DNA of 18,982 nucleotides from assembly GCA_052148715.1 (NCBI GenBank), contig JBKQHQ010000253.1:1-18982 (forward strand), written 5' to 3'. A program made the translations under genes and the position numbers. Below the pieces are notes generated by a model. It ran no database searches and was not told where the DNA came from. It saw only the letters and a list, made by a program, of their open reading frames with translations. Below are positions 9,590 through 17,347 of the stretch, in pieces (position 1 is the stretch's first letter; every line of letters starts with the position of its first letter). This stretch comes from JBKQHQ01 sp052148715 (lineage in GTDB: Bacteria; Pseudomonadota; Alphaproteobacteria; Rhizobiales; Xanthobacteraceae).

Positions 9590-9874
9590 TTAATTACATA
9601 CCTGGATGCGCGGACGGACCCAACGGTAGCCGTCCCAAACGGGCTCGCCGCGGGTCCAGTAGCAGCCGCCGTAGCCCGGCTGGTAGTAACCGGGACCGTA
9701 CCCGGGCCCGTAATAATAGGGGTTGGCCGCGGCCGAGCCGATGATGGCGCCGGCGGCGAGGCCGCCGATGATCCCGGGGACGACCCAACGCTGGGCGTTG
9801 GCCTGGGTCGGGGCGCCGATTGCCACCGCAGCCATGGTCGCGGCTGCGGCGAGAGCGGTAAGGGTCTTGGTCAT
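9590..9874 (-). CDS. Small secreted glycine-zipper protein, copy 2
   Basis: A 94-residue paralogue of the 9119-9409 product, function unknown. The signal peptide (MTKTLTALAAAATMAAVAIG, cut after about QANA at residue 27) is followed by AQRWVVPGIIGGLAAGAIIG, where the glycine zipper lies. After that come a Tyr/Gly/Pro-rich linker of imperfect YGPG/YQPG repeats and the shared CYWTRGEPVWDGYRWVR...QVC end with two cysteines. The ATG at 9874 has a good ribosome binding site (AGAGGTGACG) and begins the signal peptide; an in-frame extension to 9937 would spoil it. The gene ends at a strong terminator, and a weak EcfG-like promoter lies upstream (9910-9935). The linker differs most between the copies while the ends are conserved, as expected if the ends do the work. 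Confidence 0.85.
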   Translation of the reverse strand: MTKTLTALAAAATMAAVAIGAPTQANAQRWVVPGIIGGLAAGAIIGSAAANPYYYGPGYGPGYYQPGYGGCYWTRGEPVWDGYRWVRPRIQVCN

Positions 9875-9909
9875 AACGTCACCTCTGGCTAGAGTTCTCA
9901 TCCAACTGC

Positions 9910-9935
9910 AATGTCTCCCCTGAGCCGAGGGTTCC
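9910..9935 (-). promoter_or_regulatory. Weak EcfG-like promoter candidate
   Basis: Read leftward, GGAAC (9935-9931), a 17-bp spacer and CATT (9913-9910) match the EcfG consensus except for one base in the -10 block. The -10 block lies 35 bp from the ATG at 9874, nearly the same distance as at the well-matched site before the glycosyltransferase operon. One mismatch in a 4-base block makes a chance match quite possible. Confidence 0.35.
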
Positions 9936-10081
9936 ACGCTGGCGCTGAACTGGGCCTGAACAGAGTTGCCCGATTATTGCCATGAAGATTCAAAGCCCCG
10001 ATAACATGGCGCCGTTCTCCGCGCCGTCTCATCGTCCCGGCCCGCAGTCAGAAGACTTCGGTTGGAAGCAGGCAAACAATA

Positions 10082-10095
10082 GCGTGCCGTCACGC
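10082..10095 (-). terminator. Weak hairpin downstream of thiC
   Basis: Leftward of the thiC stop (10114), GCGTG-ACGG-CACGC forms a 5-bp stem followed by TATTGTTTG. The stem is short; a second small palindrome (gtgatc-tg-gatcac, 10104-10117) overlaps the stop codon itself. Either could help end the thiC transcript, but neither is a strong terminator. Confidence 0.3.
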
Positions 10096-10113
10096 CGCGC
10101 CGGGTGATCTGGA

Positions 10114-11982
<1,869 letters not shown>

Positions 11983-11988
11983 CGGAGC

Positions 11989-12008
11989 TCTCCACTGGCG
12001 ACGGGAGA
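11989..12008 (-). promoter_or_regulatory. Possible Shine-Dalgarno-masking hairpin in the thiC leader
   Basis: On the minus strand, TCTCC (12008-12004) can pair with GGAGA (11993-11989) across a 10-base loop. The GGAGA is the thiC ribosome binding site, so this small hairpin could act as the translational off-state of the TPP riboswitch. The stem is only 5 bp and has not been checked against alternative folds. Confidence 0.35.
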
Positions 12009-12042
12009 TCCGGATCAATAGGCGGCAATCGAGGGAAGTCCC

Positions 12043-12156
12043 TGTCCCTTCGCCGGCGTGACCCGGATCAGGTTCAAAGGGTCACCGCAGTGTCCTGCCA
12101 GTCGCGTCGCTTTGGCCGAACGAGCGGTCTCTCAGCCCCTTCCGGGGCTCCCCTCG
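12043..12156 (-). promoter_or_regulatory. TPP riboswitch (THI element)
   Basis: On the minus strand the conserved blocks appear in order: GGGGAGCC, GGGGCTGAGAGA, the GACACTGCGGTGACCC arm, the core CCTTTGAACCTGATCCGGGT, and the closing GCCGGCGAAGGGA. These are the pyrimidine-sensing (CTGAGA) and pyrophosphate-binding helices of the TPP aptamer. It sits 60 bp upstream of the thiC ATG, the expected place. TPP binding is expected to repress thiC; the leader shows no strong T-run terminator, which favours translational control. Confidence 0.96.
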
Positions 12157-12468
12157 GAACGCCCGCAGTCTAGGCCTCAAGACCTTGGTGTCAACGTGAC
12201 CAGGAGGTGACAGCCTTGCATATTTCATTCGACTACCGGGGAACCATTCGCGTGGTCGGGGGTAATGCTTTTTGGGTACATGACGCAATACGCCAATGAA
12301 GACCGGCCTGAGACCTCTTCGAGTAGGTGCGTTTCCGAGGTTAGCCAGTGCCACGAGAATGGCATGATCTGACGTATTACTTTGGACGGATTCACACCAC
12401 AGTTGAGTTCAACCACACGGCAAAAAACAGGGTTGGAAGAGCGGCGCTTGGCGCCGGGCGGGAGCGTC
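12157..12468. other. Divergent intergenic region upstream of thiC and the ClpP-like gene
   Basis: These 312 bp hold the thiC promoter at the left end and the ribosome binding site of the rightward gene at the right end. In between I see no gene, strong repeat or recognisable operator. In-frame extensions of the rightward ORF to 12382 have atypical composition and no ribosome binding site. Confidence 0.5.
12167..12194 (-). promoter_or_regulatory. Sigma70-like promoter of thiC
   Basis: On the minus strand, TTGACA (12194-12189) is a perfect -35 box, followed by a 16-bp spacer and TAGACT (12172-12167), a 4/6 match to the -10 consensus. Transcription would start near 12160, just before the first base of the TPP aptamer. 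That agreement with the riboswitch boundary supports the call. Confidence 0.65.
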
Positions 12469-13335
12469 ATGTTTACAGCGGTACGCCAAGAACGAGTGAG
12501 GACGGTGCCGATCGCGTCAGATGCTCCGCGTAGGGGGAGCCGGCGATCGTTTCGCGACAGCGTCGATGAGGCACTGCTGCGCGTGCTGCTCGGGGTGGTC
12601 GTGGTGACGATCGCGGCCGGCTTCCGGCTCGACTATCGGCAGCTGTGGGAGATGGTGCAGCTGGAGATATTGCCTGCGGCGCCAAAGGTCGTCTGGCCGG
12701 CGGTGGAGCCGCCCATGCCGGCGCGGCGCACGGACGAAGGGCAGCCGGGCTCGCCGTCGTTGCGGGCGGACCTGAAGCTTAAGGCGCCGATGTCGTTCGA
12801 TCTCGTCGGCAACGGCCGCCTCATGGCTGTCGGCACCATCGAGCCTGGCACCGCGGAGCGGTTTGCGGCCGAGATCGCCAAGCGCGGCGACTATGTGAAA
12901 ACGATCGTCTTGCACTCGCCGGGAGGCTCGGTGAGCGATGCACTGACGATGGGCCGCCTCATTCGGCAAAAGCGTTTCACCACCGAGGTCGAGAACTATT
13001 GCGCCTCATCCTGTCCGCTGGTGTTCGCCGGCGGGATCGAACGGCGGGCGGGCGAGAAAGCCGCCATCGGCGTCCATCAGGTGTTTGCGATGCCGAAGGG
13101 AGCGTCGGCGGCCGGCGGATTGGCTGACGGCATGGACAATGCGCAGCGCATCTCGGCCGAGTGCCAACGATACCTGCGCGACATGGGCATCGATCTTGAG
13201 GTCTGGGTGCACGCGATGGAGACACCCAAGGAGCAGCTCTACTATTTCAACGCGGACGAGCTCGCGCGGCTCAAGCTCGCGACGCAGCAAGGAAGCCCGG
13301 AGCGCAAGCCCGCTGTCGGGCAAGCCAAATCCTGA
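12469..13335 (+). CDS. Membrane-anchored ClpP/crotonase-fold protein (COG3904-like)
   Basis: A 288-residue protein. It has a short basic N-terminus, one predicted membrane helix (ALLRVLLGVVVVTIAAGF, about 35-52), a Pro-rich linker (about 68-95) and a ClpP/crotonase-like domain (about 105-255). Domain landmarks are IVLHSPGGSVSDALTMGRLI (146-165), the CASSC turn (178-182), whose serines sit where the ClpP nucleophile does, and IGVHQ with His203. This resembles predicted periplasmic proteins of COG3904 and the SppA-like serine protease fold. With one N-terminal anchor and basic residues before it, the domain probably faces the periplasm. The ATG at 12469 is supported by GGGAG; longer starts are not. 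A Ser-His pair is visible but proteolysis is unproven. It is divergent from thiC and convergent with the L,D-transpeptidase. Confidence 0.8.
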   Translation: MFTAVRQERVRTVPIASDAPRRGSRRSFRDSVDEALLRVLLGVVVVTIAAGFRLDYRQLWEMVQLEILPAAPKVVWPAVEPPMPARRTDEGQPGSPSLRADLKLKAPMSFDLVGNGRLMAVGTIEPGTAERFAAEIAKRGDYVKTIVLHSPGGSVSDALTMGRLIRQKRFTTEVENYCASSCPLVFAGGIERRAGEKAAIGVHQVFAMPKGASAAGGLADGMDNAQRISAECQRYLRDMGIDLEVWVHAMETPKEQLYYFNADELARLKLATQQGSPERKPAVGQAKS

Positions 13336-13371
13336 AAGCTCCGCGGCCCGGCCCCGCAAGGCGGAGTATGG

Positions 13372-14091
13372 TCAGTAGATGCCGGGTAGGGAAGCGACCG
13401 CGGCGCTTGGCGTGCCGGTCGGGCGCGTCGCCTGCGCGATCGGAACCTGCCGTTGGGTATTAGGCAGCACCACCACCTTGGTGCCGACGTTCACACGGTT
13501 GTAAAGGTCGATCACGTCGGCGTTCAGCAGACGGATGCAGCCGCTCGACACGCGCCGACCGATCGTATCCGGCGCATTGGTGCCGTGGATCCGGTAGGCG
13601 GTGTTGCCAAGATACATGGCGCGGGCGCCGAGCGGATTGCCGGGCCCGCCGGCCATCAATCGCGGCAGATAGGGTTGCCGCTGCAGCATCTCATCGGGCG
13701 GAATCCAATCCGGCCATTCGGCCTTACGCGCGACGGTCTGGACGCCGGACCAAGTGAAGCCTTCGCGCCCGACTCCGATGCCGTAACGGATCGCCTTGCC
13801 GCTGCCGAGGACGAAATAAAGGAAGGTGTGCGGCGTATCGATGATGACGGTTCCGGGAGCCTCCGACGTCGGATACGCGACCACCTGCCGGCGCAGCTGC
13901 GCCGCAAGCTCCGTATCCCCGGTGTCGATTTGCGGCGCGGCCGGCGGCCGCATGACCTCTTCGAAGATCGAGGATGGATAGCCCGAGGTTGGATCGGTCA
14001 TCGCCAGCGGACCGGCAACAGCCTGAGCACTCAGGACCAAGGTTCCGGCAGCGAACAGCACGCCGACGCGACGGCAAGGCACGGAACGCAT
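13372..14091 (-). CDS. L,D-transpeptidase (YkuD domain)
   Basis: A 239-residue periplasmic enzyme of the ErfK/YbiS/YcfS/YnhG family, which makes 3-3 crosslinks in peptidoglycan or attaches proteins to it. The signal peptide spans residues 1-27 (core VGVLFAAGTLVLSAQAVAG). The YkuD domain occupies about 81-210, with the catalytic motif His169 (RIHGTN) and SSGCIR, nucleophile Cys185 and Arg187. No LysM or separate peptidoglycan-binding domain is present; the C-terminal 30 residues are Pro/Thr/Ala-rich and probably disordered. The start has a good ribosome binding site (AAGGGGATTTTCC). A weak EcfG-like promoter lies upstream (14124-14148). Downstream, the gene is convergent with the ClpP-like gene with a 36-bp gap. 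Whether it crosslinks or anchors proteins cannot be told from sequence. Confidence 0.93.
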   Translation of the reverse strand: MRSVPCRRVGVLFAAGTLVLSAQAVAGPLAMTDPTSGYPSSIFEEVMRPPAAPQIDTGDTELAAQLRRQVVAYPTSEAPGTVIIDTPHTFLYFVLGSGKAIRYGIGVGREGFTWSGVQTVARKAEWPDWIPPDEMLQRQPYLPRLMAGGPGNPLGARAMYLGNTAYRIHGTNAPDTIGRRVSSGCIRLLNADVIDLYNRVNVGTKVVVLPNTQRQVPIAQATRPTGTPSAAVASLPGIY

Positions 14092-14123
14092 GGAAAATCC
14101 CCTTCAACACCCGACCCTGCGAT

Positions 14124-14148
14124 AAGGCTGAACCGGGGGGATTGTTCC
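14124..14148 (-). promoter_or_regulatory. Weak EcfG-like promoter before the L,D-transpeptidase
   Basis: Read leftward, GGAAC (14148-14144) is followed after 16 bp by CCTT (14127-14124), one base off the CGTT consensus. The spacing to the ATG at 14091 (32 bp) resembles the well-matched site before the glycosyltransferase operon. L,D-transpeptidases are plausible stress-regulon members, but the match is imperfect. Confidence 0.35.
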
Positions 14149-14184
14149 CATTAATACTTATTTTCGATATGAGCCGGATCACAG

Positions 14185-14209
14185 GGAACTTCCTGGTCCG
14201 GATCGCGTT
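14185..14209 (+). promoter_or_regulatory. EcfG-type promoter match with no obvious gene downstream
   Basis: GGAAC (14185-14189), a 16-bp spacer and CGTT (14206-14209) match the general-stress consensus exactly. Transcription would run rightward through the truncated SRPBCC/arsR remnants and antisense to the GH3 gene. No convincing plus-strand gene with a ribosome binding site follows. It may be a relic whose gene was deleted, the promoter of a small RNA, or chance. Confidence 0.4.
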
Positions 14210-14329
14210 GTTTTGGCCCTTTTAGCTCCGTCGAACGCCGTGAGCTCGAAAAATAGGTACAGCGCTTCTTGCGGGGACCTGAGCAACGAGCGAGCCTATC
14301 CGCCAGCCACCTCGCGTGCGAGGCAGTCG

Positions 14330-14389
14330 AACGCGTTCGGGAGGCACCGTGATCAGCCGCTCGAGCCGCAGCCCGGTATCCTCGCTCAT
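14330..14389 (-). pseudogene. 5' remnant of an SRPBCC (AHSA1-like) gene
   Basis: An ATG at 14389, with a strong GGAGGAAATC ribosome binding site and overlapping the arsR remnant stop as ATGA, begins MSEDTGLRLERLITVPPERV. This is the typical first 20 residues of SRPBCC/AHSA1 proteins. After Val20 the family sequence (normally F-x-x-W...) is lost: the reading frame continues as unrelated Arg-rich sequence, and the other frames hold no continuation. The ATGA overlap with an arsR-type gene is the usual arrangement for this pair, which supports the reading. The rest of the gene, roughly 130 codons, appears deleted. Confidence 0.6.
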
Positions 14390-14616
14390 GATTTCCTCCG
14401 CGGCGGGGTGTGGGCGGCGGCCACCGCTTCCATGCGGTCGAGCGCCGAATCCCAGCGGCGGCGTGCGCGGGCGAGCCAGCCTTCAATGGGCGCAAAGGCC
14501 CGCGGCCGAATCCGCAGGAGCCGCCATTGCTGCGCGACCCGGCGTTCGATCAGGCCGGCCTGCTCCAGCACCCGCAGATGTCGCGATATGGCCGGCATGC
14601 TGATCGAGAAAGACAA
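14386..14616 (-). pseudogene. 3' remnant of an ArsR-family transcriptional regulator
   Basis: About 76 codons encode the recognition half and C-terminus of an ArsR/SmtB-type winged helix. FSISMPAISRHLRVLEQAGLIERR is readable from about residue 3 (recognition helix and start of the wing), followed by the wing and a C-terminal helix (GWLARARRRWDSALDRMEAV). A normal family member has a further 35-40 N-terminal residues (helices 1-3, with an ADPTRRxIL-type motif); these are absent. Upstream, in the same frame and two codons before this remnant, is the TGA stop of the GH3 gene, so no native start exists; only a TTG without a ribosome binding site is available. The remnant therefore looks like a deletion scar. 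It overlaps the SRPBCC remnant by ATGA. Confidence 0.75.
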
Positions 14617-14619
14617 ACG

Positions 14620-15963
14620 TCAACGCTGCGGGCGTGCATCGGGAGACGACGGCGCCTCGGCGAGATGCGAGAAGCTCGCCGCACAGCCGACGTTGCGGGC
14701 TGGGGGACGGTGCGCTTCGAGCCGCTGGTCACTCTGCTGCAGGATTGCCGCCGGCAGAGCGCTGGTGCGGCGCGCCCGCAACAGCGTGTCGAGGGCCGTG
14801 TAGGCGAGGTCGGGATCGTACGAGATCAAAATCAGATCGGCGCCGCCGGAGAGGCTGCCGACCAGGTTTGGTCCCAGATTGTTTCGATAGGCTGCCATCC
14901 AGATATCATCGGTCACGATGACGCCGTCGAACGACCAGTCCTTGCGCAGAATGTCGATCACCGGCCGGGATGCGGACGCGGGGTGGTCGGGATCGAGAGA
15001 GGCAACGATGGCGTGGCTGAGCATCACCCATGGTCGCGGGTCGAGCGACCGCGTCAGATCCTCAAAGGGTGCAACGTCCGCCGCGACCAAACCGGGGAGC
15101 ACGGCTGTACCGACATGGGTGTCCGCCGCAACGCCGCCCAGTCCCGGGAAATGCTTCAGGGTGCATTGCACGCCGGCATTCGCCAAGATGCCGCAATAGA
15201 GCCGGGCCGTCCGCGCCACCAGCGCAGGATCGGCCGATATGCTGCGATCGCCGATGCGGGAAAAACGATCCGCCGCATTGCGGATGCCTTTGTCCACATC
15301 GACCACCGGGGCGAAGTTCACATTGGTGCCGAGACAAGCGAGCTGCTGCGCTTGATCGGTGACCTCCTCGTGCAGGACCTCCATATCGGCGGCGAGCGCC
15401 GAGAGCGGGCGCGGCCGTGCCAAGGGCGGCGACAGGCTCGAGACCAGTCCGCCCTCCTGGTCGCTGCCGATCCACAAGGGCGGTAGTCCGAACCGCGCCC
15501 GCAGATCCTGCAGGAACGTGATGTCGGCCGCGAGGCTATCGATCGCTGCGGCTTGCGCGTTGCGTTTGCTGATGAAGACGCCGGCGATTGCCGCCTTGGT
15601 CACCAAAGGGCGCAGCTCGTCGATATTGGTGTAGCCGACGACGAGATGCCGGCCGATCGCGCGCAATTCGTCCTCAGACGTGGCGAGCACGCGCGCCTTC
15701 ACCAAGGCGAACGACCCGCGCTGCCAAACGACCGAGCCAAGGCCGGTGGCCGCGAGGACGGCGAGGACGGCGGCCGCAACCCGGCGCTTGGTGCGCCAGC
15801 AGAGAAGTGCACATAGCCCAAGGGCCAGGACAATCGCACCCGTCCCGAGCGGCAGCCACGGCCGCAGCGGGATCAGCGCCGGATGCCCGACGATGGTGGT
15901 CGCGACGACAAAGGCGAGACCCAAGAGGATCGCTACGCCGATGAGCAGGCGGTGAACGATCAT
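14620..15963 (-). CDS. Membrane-anchored GH3 beta-N-acetylhexosaminidase, NagZ-like
   Basis: A 447-residue protein with three predicted membrane helices (about 4-25, 37-56 and 61-79), then a glycoside hydrolase 3 catalytic domain (about 95-415). The NagZ signature KH(F/I)PG(H/L)Gx4D(S/T)H is fully present as KHFPGLGGVAADTH (270-283), including the Asp-His acid/base pair (281, 283). The nucleophile motif is VIVTDDIWM (about 348-356, likely Asp352). NagZ removes GlcNAc from muropeptides during wall recycling. The basic loop RTKRR between helices 2 and 3 suggests a periplasm-facing catalytic domain, unlike the soluble cytoplasmic Gram-negative NagZ. The ATG at 15963 overlaps the ABM stop as TGATG, implying coupling; AGGG is the ribosome binding site. 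The last 30 or so residues look non-native and abut the arsR scar. Confidence 0.85.
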   Translation of the reverse strand: MIVHRLLIGVAILLGLAFVVATTIVGHPALIPLRPWLPLGTGAIVLALGLCALLCWRTKRRVAAAVLAVLAATGLGSVVWQRGSFALVKARVLATSEDELRAIGRHLVVGYTNIDELRPLVTKAAIAGVFISKRNAQAAAIDSLAADITFLQDLRARFGLPPLWIGSDQEGGLVSSLSPPLARPRPLSALAADMEVLHEEVTDQAQQLACLGTNVNFAPVVDVDKGIRNAADRFSRIGDRSISADPALVARTARLYCGILANAGVQCTLKHFPGLGGVAADTHVGTAVLPGLVAADVAPFEDLTRSLDPRPWVMLSHAIVASLDPDHPASASRPVIDILRKDWSFDGVIVTDDIWMAAYRNNLGPNLVGSLSGGADLILISYDPDLAYTALDTLLRARRTSALPAAILQQSDQRLEAHRPPARNVGCAASFSHLAEAPSSPDARPQR

Positions 15964-16262
15964 CAAAAACCCTGTAGGACCCGATTAACGTGCTCTACCT
16001 CGGGGGGACTCTCGAAGCACTCGCTCACCAGCTTGCGCCATTCCTGAAAATCCGCGGAGCCGCGAAAGTCGACCGTATGATTTTCAAGCGTTTCCCATTG
16101 GATGAACAGACGATAGCGGCGAGGCTTCTCGACCGAGCGGACGAGTTCCATGCCCTTGCAGCCCTTGGCGCGGCGAAACAGCGGGACCGCCTTGGTGGCG
16201 CCGGCCTCGAATTGAGCCTCCATGCCTTGCTTCACGTCAATCTGGGCAATTTCAAGAATCAT
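15963..16262 (-). CDS. Antibiotic biosynthesis monooxygenase (ABM) domain protein
   Basis: A 99-residue single-domain protein of the dimeric alpha/beta-barrel (ferredoxin-like) ABM fold. Landmarks are ILEIAQIDVKQGMEAQFEAG at the start, the central GCKGMELVRSVEKPRRYRLFIQWE and HTVDFRGSADFQEW. Family members include small quinol monooxygenases and haem-degrading proteins, but many have no known activity. There is no signal peptide, so it is cytoplasmic. The ATG at 16262 has the ribosome binding site AAGGATAGAAC. Its stop overlaps the GH3 start as TGATG, so the two genes are an operon. The functional link to a peptidoglycan hydrolase is not obvious. An inverted repeat fills the gap to the upstream regulator gene. 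Fold assignment is good; function is unknown. Confidence 0.85.
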   Translation of the reverse strand: MILEIAQIDVKQGMEAQFEAGATKAVPLFRRAKGCKGMELVRSVEKPRRYRLFIQWETLENHTVDFRGSADFQEWRKLVSECFESPPEVEHVNRVLQGF

Positions 16263-16290
16263 GTTCTATCCTTTCCTTCGTTGGTAGGTG

Positions 16291-16390
16291 CCGTAGGGCG
16301 GATCAGCGCAGCGTAATCCGCCGAAAAGCGACGCGTAAGTCCGCTTGCGAGGAACAACGGCGGATTACGCTTCGCTAATCCGCCCTACGG
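16291..16390. repeat. Long inverted repeat (33-bp arms)
   Basis: Arms at 16291-16323 and 16358-16390 are inverted copies of 33 bp differing at two positions (beginning ccgtagggcggat, ending gcgtaatccgccg), with a 34-bp loop. It fills most of the 130-bp gap between the regulator stop and the ABM start. The arm sequence (tagggcggattagcg...aagcgtaatccgcc) is, from general knowledge, a widely dispersed extragenic repeat in proteobacterial genomes. Each arm also contains an internal near-palindrome (gcggat...atccgc), so hairpins form at two scales. It may attenuate transcription passing from the regulator gene into the ABM gene. Confidence 0.85.
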
Positions 16391-16392
16391 AA

Positions 16393-17163
16393 CTAAATCG
16401 ACAGGAACAGCGCGAACTGCTCGTCGATGGTGCGCTTCAGATAGGTGCGGTAGGCCTGGAAACAGGCATGTCCCGCGCTGATGAGGCCGAACTCAGCATG
16501 CGGCAGTGCGCTCATGAGCACGTAGGCGATCGGGGCCGAGACCGGAAAAAGTTGCGCGCCGCGACCGACCTGCAACGTCGTGATGACGCCGAACATCTCA
16601 TGCGTGATGGTCGGGCGGGCGACGATGATCAGCCGATATTGCCCTTGTCGCCTGGTGACGAGATAGATGTATCCCGATTGATTGGGCACCGATACCGAGC
16701 CCTCTTGGCTGAAAACGGCGTCGACCCGCTCGCTTTCGCGAAAGATCAGGCTCGAGGAAGCTTCATCCCATGAGATCTCGGTGCGGTAGGCGTAGATGGC
16801 GCCTTTGCTGCCGAAGGACGGCCGCAGCGTCAGATATGACCCCTCGAGAAAGGAGACCGCGGGCCGTGAATAGAAGCCGAGGTCGCCGGGTGCGAGGCCG
16901 GTCGGCGGCGGCATGGCGCCGGAAACGGGCAAACTGTTCCGGCGCAGCGAAACCCCGAGCGCCTCCTCCAGCCGGATCGTCGTCGCCAGAGTGAACGGCC
17001 GGCGCCCGGACAGCGCCTTCTCCAGCGTCGAAATGCTGATCCTTGCCTGATCGGCGAGCTGCCGCCGCGACATGCGTCGGCGCGCCAGCTCCTCGCGGAT
17101 CAGAGTAGAAACCGACCGGCTCTGCTCGTCCGAGAGTTGCGCTTCGGATGTGACCGACATCAT
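16393..17163 (-). CDS. XRE-type helix-turn-helix regulator with a C-terminal sensory-like domain
   Basis: A 256-residue DNA-binding protein. Residues about 16-72 form a Cro/CI-type HTH (STLIREELARRRMSRRQLAD followed by ISISTLEKALSGRRPFTLAT). The remaining 170 or so residues form a beta-rich domain (GAIYAYRTEISWDE, SGYIYLVTRRQGQYRLIIVA, MFGVITTLQVG) that I do not recognise by name; it may bind a ligand or mediate oligomerisation. I chose the paired ATG codons at 17163/17160, where the homologous part begins; the ORF runs back to a GTG at 17286 through 41 atypical residues. The ribosome binding site is weak. The gene is divergent from the VIT/vWA gene 184 bp away, so it may regulate that gene or itself; this is inference. 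Confidence 0.82.
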   Translation of the reverse strand: MMSVTSEAQLSDEQSRSVSTLIREELARRRMSRRQLADQARISISTLEKALSGRRPFTLATTIRLEEALGVSLRRNSLPVSGAMPPPTGLAPGDLGFYSRPAVSFLEGSYLTLRPSFGSKGAIYAYRTEISWDEASSSLIFRESERVDAVFSQEGSVSVPNQSGYIYLVTRRQGQYRLIIVARPTITHEMFGVITTLQVGRGAQLFPVSAPIAYVLMSALPHAEFGLISAGHACFQAYRTYLKRTIDEQFALFLSI

Positions 17164-17347
17164 GCGCACCGCCGCGCCCCGACCCGTACAAATCCGCACA
17201 TGAGGGTCACATAACCGGACAAACCCCCGCTCGGCAAGGCGCATTCGAACGGGTGCCGACTGAACAATCGTGAACATGACGCTCACTGCCTTACAGCCCT
17301 TCGTAGGAAATTCTCCCGGCAGGAATTGGCCAACGGGAGCGACTCAC
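17164..17347. other. Divergent promoter region between the XRE regulator and VIT/vWA genes
   Basis: These 184 bp should hold both promoters. On the minus strand two similar 9-mers (TTTGTCCGG and TTTGTACGG) lie 31 bp apart, about three helical turns, and could be operator half-sites; the match is short. The rightward gene has a GGGAG ribosome binding site. No clear sigma70 or EcfG consensus is visible. Confidence 0.35.

Noticed and set aside
13339..13366. Possible terminator between the ClpP-like gene and the L,D-transpeptidase
   Set aside because: The ctccgc/gcggag stem is only 6 bp with a 16-base loop and no T-run on either side, which is too weak to annotate.
14213..14803. A 196-codon plus-strand frame just after the orphan stress promoter
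   Set aside because: It is Ser/Arg-rich, lacks a ribosome binding site and runs antisense to the arsR remnant and the GH3 3' end; the protein-like signal is on the minus strand.
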